Position numbers and translations under genes: made by a program. A stretch of DNA of 64,000 nucleotides from Acidimicrobiales bacterium (GTDB lineage: Bacteria; Actinomycetota; Acidimicrobiia; Acidimicrobiales; Iamiaceae): contig DASQKY010000005.1 of assembly GCA_035630295.1 (NCBI GenBank), positions 62,001 through 126,000 of the forward strand, written 5' to 3'. The notes below the pieces were generated by a model, which did not search any database, was not told where the DNA came from, and saw nothing but the letters and a program-made list of their open reading frames with translations. This document shows, piece by piece, positions 34,608 to 45,732 of the stretch; the stretch's first letter is position 1; every line of letters begins with the position of its first letter.

Positions 34608-36632
34608 GCGCTCGACCACGATCCCGGTGGCCCGCACCCGCCGCACGGTCCGCCCGATGGCGGCCAGGTCGGCCTCGTGGGGGATGCCGGAGCCGGTGAA
34701 GGTGGACGTGGGGGCCCGGTGCACCCCCCGGAAGCGGGTGCCGCAGGCCCGGGCGATGGCGGCGTCCCGGGTCGAGTCACCGACGAAGAGGCACCGGTCC
34801 GGCCGCACCCCCAGGCGGCGCACCGTGGCCGCCAGCTGCACCACCTTGGGGTGGTCGGGCCGGAAGCCGTCGACGTGGGCCAGGCGGGGCGTCAGGCCCC
34901 GCTGGTCGAGCCAGTGGCGGACGGCCACGGCGGTGGAGCTGCTGCACACCGCCACCGGCACGCCGACCCGGTCCAGCTCGGCCAGGAGCGCTTCGAGGTC
35001 GGCGAAGGTGGCGATCCGGTCCATGAGCTCGACCTTGGCCCGCTCGAAGGCCTGGACGACGAGACCGGCCCGCCCGTCGCCCGGGGCGATCTCCTCCATC
35101 TGGGTGCGGAAGTCGAGGCCGCTGCTGGCCAGGTACCGGCGGCGGGCCACGGCCGGGTCGAGCCCCATCTCCCGCCCCAGCAGCTCGACGGCCAGGTCGG
35201 CCAGATGCTCCATGGAGTCGGCGACGGTGCCGTCGAAGTCGAGGACGACGGCGTCGACGTCGGCCCACGGCGCCGCCTCGACCAGCCACGAGCGCCGCAG
35301 CCGCTCGACGACGATCCCCCACGTCATCACGGCCAGCACGCCCATGGCCACGGCCAGGGCCGGCGGCCACCAGCTCGCAACGGCGGCGGCCACGGTGACG
35401 GCCAGCAGACGCACGTCGCGACCCTTCCCGGCGCCGAGTAGGGCCCCGGTGAAGTCGTGGCCCAGGTCGAGGGCGGCCTTGGCCGAGGTGTAGCTCACCA
35501 TCAGGTGGCCGACCAGGGCGGCACCCACCACGACCAGGACGAGGACCTGGGTGCCCCGGCCCGGGTCGAGGGCACCCTGCAGGAACACCGCCGCGCCCAA
35601 GAAGATGGCCCCGTCGGCCACCCGGTCCAGGACCGGGTCCAGGAACCCGCCGTAGCGCGACCCGGATCGGCGCAGCCGGGCCACCTCGCCGTCGCTGCCG
35701 TCGAGCACGCTGGCCGCCTGCACCAGCAGGGCGCCCAGGAGGGGCCAGCCACCGCCGAGGGCCACGGCGGCGGCCAGGGCAACGGCCACCGAGAGCAGCG
35801 TCACCTGGTTGGCGGTGATGCCGGGCGCCAGCCACAGCAGCGCCGGGGTCACCACCCGCTGGGACAGGGCGCGGTTGAGCCGGGCGGCCACCAGCCCGTC
35901 CCGGGCCTTGCCCCCGCCCCGGTGGAGACGCCGGCCGGCCCGCCGGTGGTCGGCTCGGGTGTCCACGTCGTCCCACCGCAGGCCCGACACGGGGCAGGTC
36001 CGGAGGAGGCCCTGGTCGGCCAAGCGCTGCATGGCGCCCGAGAGCGAGGTGTCCCCGTCGGTGGCGGCGGCGGCGATGGCGCCGAACACGGCCGGGGTGC
36101 AGAGGAAGGCGCCGGTGTCGAACCCGTCGTAGGGCGCGAGGTGCTTGGCGATGCGCACGACCCGGCCCTCGGCGGTGGCGACCCGGGTGACGTCGTCGAG
36201 GTCGACATCGGGGCGCCGGGCGACGTCGTGGTCGACGGCCAGCACCGCGCCCTCCGGGGGTACCTCGGCCGCGGCCAGCGCATCGAGCAAGCCGTCGTCG
36301 AGCACGTGGTCGGCCATGGCCAGCAGGAAGTCCTCGCCGCCCAGCGCCGCCTCGGCGGCCAGGACCGACAGGCCGTTGCCCTCGGTGAAGCGGGGGTTGC
36401 GCACGCAGCGGACCGGGATCTCACGCCGGGCGCTCACCTCGGCGCAGAACCGCTCGACCTCCTCGGCCCGGTGGCCGGTGACCACGACGACCTCGGTGGC
36501 CCCGGCCCGGTGCAGGCCGGTGACGGCCCTCTCCAGGAGGGGCACCCCGGCCACGGCCACCAGCGGCTTCGACCGCCCCCGGCGGGCCCCGAGCCGCGAG
36601 CCCGTACCGCTAGCCAGCACCAACGCCTTCAT
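34407..36632 (-). CDS. Three-domain fusion: cytidylyltransferase + CDP-alcohol phosphatidyltransferase + HAD phosphatase
   Basis: A 741-residue protein. Residues 1-230 are a nucleotidyltransferase (LASGTGSRLG, SKPLV, GNGLSVLAAEAALGGEDFL, VDTGAFLCTP) like inositol-1-phosphate cytidylyltransferase. Residues about 255-450 are a CDP-alcohol phosphatidyltransferase; the motif DG..AR(8)G...D...D is complete near 310-333. These two together are the IPCT/DIPPS arrangement that makes di-myo-inositol-phosphate phosphate in Archaeoglobus and Rubrobacter. Residues about 460-655 are a HAD phosphatase (DFDGTVAD, CSSS, HPK, GDSTRDAA), normally a separate last enzyme. The tail (675-741) lies antisense to the histidine phosphatase and looks non-conserved. 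Expected product: di-myo-inositol phosphate or a related solute or lipid head group (inference). Confidence 0.75.
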   Translation of the reverse strand: MKALVLASGTGSRLGARRGRSKPLVAVAGVPLLERAVTGLHRAGATEVVVVTGHRAEEVERFCAEVSARREIPVRCVRNPRFTEGNGLSVLAAEAALGGEDFLLAMADHVLDDGLLDALAAAEVPPEGAVLAVDHDVARRPDVDLDDVTRVATAEGRVVRIAKHLAPYDGFDTGAFLCTPAVFGAIAAAATDGDTSLSGAMQRLADQGLLRTCPVSGLRWDDVDTRADHRRAGRRLHRGGGKARDGLVAARLNRALSQRVVTPALLWLAPGITANQVTLLSVAVALAAAVALGGGWPLLGALLVQAASVLDGSDGEVARLRRSGSRYGGFLDPVLDRVADGAIFLGAAVFLQGALDPGRGTQVLVLVVVGAALVGHLMVSYTSAKAALDLGHDFTGALLGAGKGRDVRLLAVTVAAAVASWWPPALAVAMGVLAVMTWGIVVERLRRSWLVEAAPWADVDAVVLDFDGTVADSMEHLADLAVELLGREMGLDPAVARRRYLASSGLDFRTQMEEIAPGDGRAGLVVQAFERAKVELMDRIATFADLEALLAELDRVGVPVAVCSSSTAVAVRHWLDQRGLTPRLAHVDGFRPDHPKVVQLAATVRRLGVRPDRCLFVGDSTRDAAIARACGTRFRGVHRAPTSTFTGSGIPHEADLAAIGRTVRRVRATGIVVERSADPGPEVAGVVGPDEATPAFADGQRGERAVGHLDAAVGGGAGPDGPGHRGPDHGVVGERDDRAVG

Positions 36633-36642
36633 TCGGTGAGAA

Positions 36643-36678
36643 CTCCCTTCGGGACGAGGCGGGTCAACCCGAAGGGAG
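36643..36678 (-). promoter_or_regulatory. 5' UTR hairpin that pairs with the ribosome-binding site
   Basis: Eleven-bp perfect stem, CTCCCTTCGGG with CCCGAAGGGAG, loop of 14 bases. On the coding strand the second arm contains the AAGGGAG ribosome-binding site of the fusion gene, 10 bases before its ATG. This would hide the site until the stem opens, as in RNA thermometers or other translational switches. Confidence 0.6.
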
Positions 36679-36836
36679 GCAAGAGCCGCCTGCGAGGGCC
36701 AAAAGCGATCGGAGCCTAGCTCCGTTGTCACGTTCCGTTCACCGGACGTCCACCCGGGACGGCTCCGCCCGCCGGGCCCGACGACCGGCCGACCGACCTC
36801 GCACGCGGCCCCGGGCCGACGTGGCACGATCTCGCC

Positions 36837-37280
<444 letters not shown>

Positions 37281-37290
37281 GTTGCCGGCC

Positions 37291-37701
37291 ATGGACATCA
37301 CCATCCACACCACCTTCCTCCCGCACAGCGACCCCGAGGCCTCCCTGGCCTTCTACCGGGACGTCCTCGGCTTCGAGGTCCGCAACGACGTGGGCTACGA
37401 GGACATGCGCTGGATCACCGTCGGACCCCCCGGCCAGCCCGGCACGTCCATCGTCCTGACGCCGCCCGCCGCCGACCCCGGCGTCACCGACGACGAGCGC
37501 CGGACCGTGACCGAGATGATGGCCAAGGGCACCTACGCCAGCATCATGTTCGCCACCCCCGACCTCGACGGCACCTTCGAGCGCATCCAGGCCCACGAGG
37601 TCGAGATCGTCCAGGAACCGACCGACCAGGACTGGGGGGCCCGGGACTGCGCCCTCCGCGACCCCGCCGGCAACATGGTCCGCATCCAGCAGCTCGGCTG
37701 A
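37291..37701 (+). CDS. VOC (glyoxalase/bleomycin-resistance) family protein
   Basis: A 136-residue vicinal-oxygen-chelate protein starting MDITIHTTFLPHSDPEASLA, with SLAFYRDVLGFEVRNDVGY and the C-terminal ARDCALRDPAGNMVRIQQ typical of VOC half-barrels. It may bind or modify a small toxic molecule; metal ligands cannot be assigned with confidence. It sits between the AraC regulator and the UvrA-like gene, 39 bases before the latter. Confidence 0.78.
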   Translation: MDITIHTTFLPHSDPEASLAFYRDVLGFEVRNDVGYEDMRWITVGPPGQPGTSIVLTPPAADPGVTDDERRTVTEMMAKGTYASIMFATPDLDGTFERIQAHEVEIVQEPTDQDWGARDCALRDPAGNMVRIQQLG

Positions 37702-37740
37702 GCCGCCGGCGGCCCCCCACGGACGGAGAGACGAAGGACC

Positions 37741-40125
<2,385 letters not shown>

Positions 40126-40163
40126 GGCATCCTGCCGGCGCCCGGCGACGGGGGGCCTCCCGG

Positions 40164-40553
40164 TCAGGGGCCGGCGGGCTGGAACAGCTCGACGACGTTG
40201 CCGGACGGGTCCTCGAGCAGGATCTGGGAGCCTCCGGGACCGGTGACCGTGTCGTTGCGGAAGGTGAGCCCGGCCTGGCGGAGACGGGCGACCTCGGCTG
40301 CGAGGTCGTCGACGACGAAGTGGATGCGGTTCCAGCCGCCGGGGCTCGGCTGGGCCCCGTCCGGCATGGGCCGTCCCGCGGAGCTGGCCGGGCCACTGAG
40401 CAGCAGCCGCAGGTTCCCGCGGGTGACGTCCGCGAAGGCGGGGGCGGCGCTGGTGCGCACCTCGAAGCCGAGGTGCTCGGTGTAGAAGTCGATCGACGCC
40501 TGGACGTCGTCGACCATGTAGCGGACGTTCACGGTCTGGTCGGGCTCCGTCAT
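40164..40553 (-). CDS. VOC family protein in arsenic-type operon
   Basis: A 129-residue VOC protein ([56 protein letters not shown]). It starts inside the stop of the ArsR-ArsC fusion (ATGA overlap), so it is the second gene of that operon. The organoarsenical lyase ArsI is also a VOC protein next to arsR, but this one has no cysteine at all, so the ArsI cysteine pair is missing and that activity is unlikely. Its role is therefore open. Confidence 0.75.
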   Translation of the reverse strand: MTEPDQTVNVRYMVDDVQASIDFYTEHLGFEVRTSAAPAFADVTRGNLRLLLSGPASSAGRPMPDGAQPSPGGWNRIHFVVDDLAAEVARLRQAGLTFRNDTVTGPGGSQILLEDPSGNVVELFQPAGP

Positions 40554-41371
40554 GGTTCCTCCTGGTGGGTGGATGGAGAGCGTTCGGTTCGGCTGGCCAG
40601 GTCGGCCAGCAGGAACCCGATGCGGGTCTCCAGCTCGGCGGCCACCTGCCGGAAGGCCGGGTAGGTCGCCTCGTCGTCGGCGCCGGCGTCCCCGGCGGTG
40701 GGGTCGGGGAGGCTCCAGTGGCTGGCCTCGGGCGGGCCGGGGAGCTCGGGGCAGACCTCGCGCACCCGGTCGCACAGGCTGATCACCCGATCGAACCGCT
40801 GCCCGGCGACCACGTCCAGGTGCGTCGAGCCCCGGCCGGCCAGGTCGATCCCGTACTCGTCCCACATGACCCGCACCGCGTTGGGGTGCAGGGGCTTGGG
40901 GTGGCTGCCGGCGCTGGCGGCCTCGACCAGCCCCCCGGACCGAGACCGGGCCAGGGCCTCGGCCATCGGGGAGCGGGCGCTGTTGCCGGTGCACAGGAAC
41001 AGCACCCGCGCCCTCGTCGCCTCCGGCTCCGCAGGGTCGGGGGCCGGCGGGGCGAGGCGAAGGCCGGGGTGCAGAGCTGCGCCGGTGGCGGCCAGCAGCG
41101 AGCGGACCCGGGGGAGGTCGACGGTGTAGTAGGCGTCGCGACGGTCGGCCGAGCTCCGCCGGGCCGTGACCAGGCGGGTCTCCCGCAACTTGCCGAGGTG
41201 GTACGAGACCAGGTTCTGGGGCTCACCGAGCAGGCCGGTGAGCTCGTGCACCCGCCGGTCGCTGCGACCGAGCTCGCTCAGCAGCCGCCAGCGCACCGGA
41301 TGCCCCGCCAGCTGCAAGAACGCCGGCGCCACGACCTCCCCCTCGTCCTGCGCTCCACGCACAGGCCCCAA
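40550..41371 (-). CDS. ArsR regulator fused to arsenate reductase (low-molecular-weight phosphatase type)
   Basis: A roughly 270-residue fusion. The N-terminal third is an ArsR winged helix (GHPVRWRLLSELGRSDRRVHEL, VSYHLGKLRETRLV). The C-terminal half is a low-molecular-weight tyrosine phosphatase-like arsenate reductase with P-loop LCTGNSARSPMAEAL and SLPDPTAGD, the distal aspartate. The start is uncertain: TTG at 41371 gives the longest form, but GTG at 41362 is more usual. A palindrome with ATCAA...TTGAT, the arsenic-type ArsR motif, lies at the promoter. One protein would both repress and detoxify arsenate. Confidence 0.82.
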   Translation of the reverse strand: MGPVRGAQDEGEVVAPAFLQLAGHPVRWRLLSELGRSDRRVHELTGLLGEPQNLVSYHLGKLRETRLVTARRSSADRRDAYYTVDLPRVRSLLAATGAALHPGLRLAPPAPDPAEPEATRARVLFLCTGNSARSPMAEALARSRSGGLVEAASAGSHPKPLHPNAVRVMWDEYGIDLAGRGSTHLDVVAGQRFDRVISLCDRVREVCPELPGPPEASHWSLPDPTAGDAGADDEATYPAFRQVAAELETRIGFLLADLASRTERSPSTHQEEP

Positions 41372-41372
41372 A

Positions 41373-41396
41373 GTACATCAATCTGATTTGATGTAC
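41373..41396. promoter_or_regulatory. ArsR-type operator
   Basis: Inverted repeat GTACATCAA (41373-41381) and TTGATGTAC (41388-41396) with a 6-base spacer. The core ATCAA(6)TTGAT is the motif of arsenic-responsive ArsR repressors. It abuts the start of the ArsR-ArsC gene, consistent with autoregulation. Confidence 0.75.
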
Positions 41397-41512
41397 CAGG
41401 CCACTCGGTTCGCCAACGTCGGACTCTGCGATGAGTTCGCCACTCACGGCCCGTCCAAGCTCGTGTCGCGGTAGGAACGCAGACGTGACACCCGAGCAAG
41501 AAGGACATCACC

Positions 41513-42118
41513 ATGCCAGAGCTTCTCGTCGACTTCATCACGTCCCTCGACGGCTACGCGTCGGGGGAGGGCTGGCCCGGCTTCTGGGGTCTCGAGGGCC
41601 CTGAGTACCTCGCCTGGCTGGGCGAGCAGCCCGAGGTCACGTACGTGATGGGAGCGAACACCTACCGGCTGATGTCGGGCTTCGCCGCCGGAGAGACCCC
41701 CGCGGGCCAGGACGAGTTCACCGCCGACGAGGAGGCGTCCGTCGACGGACTCACGCGAGCGTCGAAGGTGGTGTTCTCCTCGTCGCTCGACGAGCCGCTC
41801 ACGTGGGCCAACTCCACGCTCGTCCGCGATGACGCGGTCGAGGCGGTCCGGGCGATGAAGGAGAGCGCGTCGGGGCTCATCAGCACCATCGGCAGCCTCA
41901 GCCTGTGCCGGTCCCTGCTGCGAGCTGGGCTCGTCGACCGCTTCCGGGTCGTGGTGTTCCCGGTGATCACCGGTGCGACGGGAGCAGAACGCATCTACGA
42001 CGGCTACCCGGATGTCGCCCTCGAGATGGTCGATCACCGCACCTTCGACGGCCGCATCCAGCTGGTCGAGTACCGGCCCCGCGTGCTCGAGCACCCACCG
42101 CTCGACCCCACCGCGTGA
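41513..42118 (+). CDS. Dihydrofolate reductase-family protein (RibD C-terminal domain)
   Basis: A 201-residue protein with the fold of RibD/DHFR-like reductases: LLVDFITSLDGYASGEGWPG at the N terminus, YVMGANTYRLM in the cofactor region and VVVFPVITGATGAERIY near the end. Proteins of this kind use NADPH on unknown substrates. A GAAGGA ribosome-binding site supports the ATG. The next gene on the same strand starts 18 bases later. Confidence 0.8.
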   Translation: MPELLVDFITSLDGYASGEGWPGFWGLEGPEYLAWLGEQPEVTYVMGANTYRLMSGFAAGETPAGQDEFTADEEASVDGLTRASKVVFSSSLDEPLTWANSTLVRDDAVEAVRAMKESASGLISTIGSLSLCRSLLRAGLVDRFRVVVFPVITGATGAERIYDGYPDVALEMVDHRTFDGRIQLVEYRPRVLEHPPLDPTA

Positions 42119-42135
42119 GTCGCCAGGACCTGCCC

Positions 42136-42984
42136 ATGTCGAGCTCCATGGCCCGCCGTCTCTTTCATCTGGTCGAGCCCGTAGCGGTCGTCACCTACAT
42201 GGCCGACGAGCCGACCGAAGCAGTGATGGCGCTCGGCGCCGGCAACGTGTGGGACGCCTACTTCGCGGGACGGGCTGCCCCGTTGGGCCGGGACATACCG
42301 CCCGAGGTGGTCCACGCGCTCTTCTACAACTTCGCCGACGGTGAGGTCGCCCGTCACCTCCCGCGCGTCTGGGACAGGGTCGATCCCGACGCCGCCAACG
42401 CGGCGCGCCAACGGGGCTCGGTTGCCGCACTGCGCCGAGTCCTGGGCGACCTCGCCGAGAGTCCCGACGTAGCCCGTGCCGGCGACCTCGTGATCAAGGC
42501 GGGGACCAGCGCCCCGACGGAGGGACGGGCCCTCTACGCCGCGGTCCGGACGCTGCCAGTGCCCACCGAGCCGCTGGCGCGGCTCTGGCACGGGGCCAAC
42601 CTGCTCCGCGAGCACCGCGGCGACGGCCACGTCGCCGCGCTCGTGACGGTGGGCATCGGCGGCACGGAGGCGCACGTGCTGCACGCGCTCTCCGAAGGCA
42701 TGCCAGCAGACCAGTTCGGGCGGGTCTGTCACCTGCCCCGAGCCCAGCTCGCCGGGGTCGTGGACGCGATGCGCACCCGCGGCCTCATCGGCGCCGACGG
42801 CTGGCTCACCGCCGCCGGCCGGCAGACCAAGGAACGGGTCGAAACGCTCACCGACGAGCTCGCCGCTCCGGCCTATGACATCCTCGAGCCGGACGAGCTC
42901 CACCAGCTCATCGAGGACCTCGAGCCCCTGGCCGCAGTCCTCGTCGCTGCCGGAGCGTCTCGGCGAGGGCGTCGAGCGCCATGA
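42136..42984 (+). CDS. SCO6745-like protein with helix-turn-helix features
   Basis: A 282-residue protein beginning MSSSMARRLFHLVEPVAVVTYMADEP. The first two thirds are helical (AMGAGNVWDAYFAGRAAPLG-like segments, and VSAALRRVLGD-type repeats); the last third looks like a winged-helix region (VVDAMRTRGLIGADGWLTAAGRQTKERV in residues about 215-245). It resembles the SCO6745 family of actinobacteria, with no defined function. Its last 77 bases overlap the end of the convergent SRPBCC gene. Confidence 0.65.
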   Translation: MSSSMARRLFHLVEPVAVVTYMADEPTEAVMALGAGNVWDAYFAGRAAPLGRDIPPEVVHALFYNFADGEVARHLPRVWDRVDPDAANAARQRGSVAALRRVLGDLAESPDVARAGDLVIKAGTSAPTEGRALYAAVRTLPVPTEPLARLWHGANLLREHRGDGHVAALVTVGIGGTEAHVLHALSEGMPADQFGRVCHLPRAQLAGVVDAMRTRGLIGADGWLTAAGRQTKERVETLTDELAAPAYDILEPDELHQLIEDLEPLAAVLVAAGASRRGRRAP

Positions 42985-43411
42985 CCCAGCCGGTGGCTCC
43001 GGGCGAGTCGGCGGGGATCCCGCGGTGGATGAGCACGACGCGCGTCGTCCCGCCGAGGTCCTCCAGCTCCACCTGGACCTCGGTCTCGGCGGGGTGGCTG
43101 GACGGCACCGGAACCGCTCGACCGCCCTCGTCGACGACCGACTCGGAGTAGACGAGGAGGCGGTGCTCCTCGACCTGGAGGTACTGGCCGGCGAACCACA
43201 TCCGGCGCGGTCCGTCGGGCGTGTCGACCTCCATGCAGACCCGCCGGGCGCCGCCCACCCGGACGTCCATCTCCGCCACCGGGATCGATGCGCCGAACGG
43301 GCCGTACCAGCGCTGGTAGTGCTCGGGCACGGTCCACATGCGCCACACCACGTCGACGGGGGCGTCGAAGGTGCGCTCGATCCGGACCTGGTCCAGGCTG
43401 TCGTCGTTCAT
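42908..43411 (-). CDS. SRPBCC/AHSA1 family protein
   Basis: A 167-residue START-like protein: IERTFDAPVDVVWRMWTVPEHYQRWYGPFG and a C-terminal GWVMALDALAETLRQ helix (stretch at residues about 10-40 and 140-155). Such proteins bind lipophilic ligands. It is translated from an ATG overlapping the stop of the ArsR gene (ATGA), the widespread ArsR-SRPBCC pair in which the regulator controls its partner. The final residues overlap the convergent SCO6745-like gene. Confidence 0.8.
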   Translation of the reverse strand: MNDDSLDQVRIERTFDAPVDVVWRMWTVPEHYQRWYGPFGASIPVAEMDVRVGGARRVCMEVDTPDGPRRMWFAGQYLQVEEHRLLVYSESVVDEGGRAVPVPSSHPAETEVQVELEDLGGTTRVVLIHRGIPADSPGATGWVMALDALAETLRQRRGLRPGARGPR

Positions 43412-43770
43412 CGGTCATCCGTTCCCGAGCTCGCTCTGAGCTCGTCCAGGTAGGCGTCCATCTGGTCGAAGCGGGACTCCCACAGCGGGCGATACCGTTC
43501 GGTCCACGTCGCGACCGCCTGCAGCGGAGCCGGGTCGAGCGCGCACGGGCGGTACTGCGCCGTCCGCCCCCGTACGACCAGGCCGGCCCGCTCGAGCACC
43601 TTCAGGTGCTTCGAGACGGCCGGGAGCGTGAGGGTGAAGGGCTCGGCCAGCTCGTTCACCGTCGCTGCACCCTCGGCCAGCCGGGCCAGCAGCGCCCGCC
43701 GGGTCTCGTTCGCCAGCGCCGCGAACGTCTCGCTCAGCCGCTCCTCTTCCACCACTGCGGCCGTCGACAT
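43408..43770 (-). CDS. ArsR-family (SRPBCC-linked) transcriptional regulator
   Basis: A 120-residue winged-helix protein with FAALANETRRALLARLAEG, VNELAEPFTLTLPAVSKHLKVLERAGLV and RTAQYRPCALDP, the typical shape of non-metal ArsR repressors. No metal-binding cysteine set is seen. It is the first gene of the pair with the SRPBCC protein; the promoter sits in the AT-richer stretch around 43,780-43,810. Confidence 0.85.
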   Translation of the reverse strand: MSTAAVVEEERLSETFAALANETRRALLARLAEGAATVNELAEPFTLTLPAVSKHLKVLERAGLVVRGRTAQYRPCALDPAPLQAVATWTERYRPLWESRFDQMDAYLDELRASSGTDDR

Positions 43771-43917
43771 GTTTCCACCTCGGTTGATTAACTGATGCGG
43801 AAACTATAGGTGGCCCGGATCGACGTCAACCCTCGGCACGGGCGAAGGCGAGCGACTCGTCGAGGAGAGCGGACCAACGGGCTGGACGACGAGGCCGCAC
43901 CTCCGGAACGACGAAAC

Positions 43918-43953
43918 CCCTGGCCAGGGCACGTTTCCGTGCTCTCGCCAGGG
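43918..43953. terminator. Stem-loop next to the left attachment site
   Basis: CCCTGGC (43918-43924) pairs with GCCAGGG (43947-43953) and an inner GGGCACG/CGTGCTC stem extends it. A similar hairpin with compensated inner bases lies downstream of tRNA-Glu at 59,437-59,478. This is probably the original terminator of the tRNA, left behind when the island integrated. Confidence 0.6.
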
Positions 43954-43963
43954 ATTTCGATCG

Positions 43964-44010
43964 TGGCACCCCCAACGGGATTCGAACCCGTGCCGCCACC
44001 TTGAGAGGGT
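43964..44010 (-). repeat. Left attachment site (3' fragment of tRNA-Glu)
   Basis: 47 bases identical to the 3' part of the tRNA-Glu gene at 59,486-59,532 (from the CCA end through the anticodon loop). Beyond it the match stops at once, so no functional tRNA is made here. The fragment marks the left border of the island. The 478-base gap 43,771-44,248 otherwise holds the ArsR promoter, a hairpin and short recombinase-type repeats (44,102-44,160). Confidence 0.85.
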
Positions 44011-44248
44011 TGGGCGATCGGCCCTCCGGCGGCGCTTCCACAGCGTCCCAACCCCATCCGAGTCATCGCCATCCTCCCCAGGTCAGAGGCCTGCGGAGTG
44101 GCTGAACAGAACCGGCGATCGTTGACTTTCCGACGGGCCGATGGGCACAATTCGGGCACATTCCTGCTCGAAGCCCGCAGGGCGTCCGTCGGACGCAAGA
44201 GAGCTTCCTCATCCCGCCAGGGCCTAGTGGTCCCGGAGAGGAAGCCTC

Positions 44249-45441
44249 ATGCCGCGTCGGCGCTACAGCAAGCCCATCGCCTCCTTCGAGTATGGGACGC
44301 GCATCTACGCGCCGTCGGAGGGCGAGCCCCGCTACCGGGTCATCGCCAAGGACCCGACCGGCAAGCGGATCTTCCACCGCTTCTCGACCGAGGACGAGGC
44401 TCGCCGTCGAGCCCGAGAGATCGAGGCGACCCTGGCCAGTGCGCGGGTCATGCCGGGCCGGCTCCAGGCCCCGGCCACGGTCGACCAGCTCACCGACCGC
44501 TACCTCGCCAGCCTCGGGTCACGATCGACGCGGTACCAGGAACGACAGGAGTACCTCCTGCGCATGTGGGTCCGCCCAGTCCTGGGCGGGCTCCGCCTCA
44601 ACGCCTGGACCCCCTCGGACTCAGAACAGGTTCTCGATCGGGCACGCGGCAGCCTCGGGCCCGCCACGGTGCAGAACGTCGGATCGGCCATGCGCTCGCT
44701 GGTCACCTTCGCCTTCAAGAATCGCTGGCTGACCCGTGAAGCCGACCCCATGTGGCTCGTGAGCTACAGCCCCAAGGCGGAGCATCAAGGCGAAGCTGTC
44801 GGGTTCATCCCCCGGGCGGCCCTACCCGTCGAGGACGACTGCCAGCGGCTGTTCGCCGCGCTCGTCGATGCGGGGCATCCGCAGTGGGCTCTCGCCATGG
44901 ACCTGAAGCACCGCAGCGGCGTCCGCTGGGGTGAGCTGATCGCCCTCCGACCGCTCGACCTCACCTTCGGCTCCCAGCGGGTGGTCCGCATCCGCCAAGC
45001 GGTCGAGCAATTCCGCCACACCCTCACGGTCAAGGAGACCAAGAACCGCCAGAAGCGGGAGTCGGTCTTCCCGGCCAGCCTGGAGGCGTCGCTCAAGGCG
45101 TGGTACGCGGAGGTCGAGCGCACCCGGGGACCGGACGGCCTGCTGTTCCCCGGCTCGGACGGCTCCTTCGCCAACCGCCGCACCTTCCAGCGCACGTGGG
45201 CCCGAGCGGCGCTGGCTGCCGGGCTGCCGGGCTGCCCATGAACTCCAAAACCTCGGCCGTGTGGCACCCCCACGACCTCCGGCACTTCGCCGCCTGCTGG
45301 ATGCTCTTCGACGTCGGCCTCGACCCGGCGGCCGTCAGCGCCATGCTCGGCCACGCCAACGCCGCCTTCACCCTCAGCCGCTACGTCGGCGTCCGAGGCG
45401 ATCTCGCCACCACCGCCACCGCCGCGACCGATACCTGGTGA
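44249..45441 (+). pseudogene. Tyrosine recombinase (integrase), frameshifted
   Basis: The first frame (44249-45241) encodes 330 residues: an SAM-like core-binding region (VDQLTDRYLASLGSRSTRYQ) and the start of the catalytic domain with the first arginine in HRSGVRWGELIALRPLDL, then a premature stop after GLPGCP. The rest of the catalytic domain is in another frame up to 45441: HPHDLRHFAACWMLFDVGLD and MLGHANAAFTLSRYVG, with the H-x-x-R, second His and nucleophile Tyr. The shift is explained by the 8-bp unit GCTGCCGG being present twice (45215-45230); removing one copy rejoins GLP to MNSKTSAVW. The protein is probably inactive as written. Confidence 0.8.
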
Positions 45442-45732
45442 TCTAAAAGATCCCGACTCTGAAGTCTGGCGGATCGGGCGTGATGAACTCGGGCACGAAG
45501 TCCCCCAGTTGTCGTAGTACACCAAACGGCGGGGACGCATCCGCGAGCATCGGGATGACGGGAGTTGCGAGGATGCGGCGATCCTTCGATGGGCAGCGTG
45601 GGCTATCTTGCTGATCCACTGGCGACGGGAGCGCAGGGCGCGGCGTGGCGCTTGGTCGGAGGGACGGATCAGCCAGACACTCGTTCGATGATCATTGGAG
45701 CCACATCGATTCCTGGGCAGAGGGGAGAGCAA

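Noticed and set aside
40164-40553. ArsI-type organoarsenical lyase
   Set aside because: Operon position fits but the protein has no cysteines, which ArsI needs.
43964-44010. A second tRNA-Glu gene
   Set aside because: Only the 3' part through the anticodon loop matches; the 5' part is absent, so it is an attachment-site remnant.
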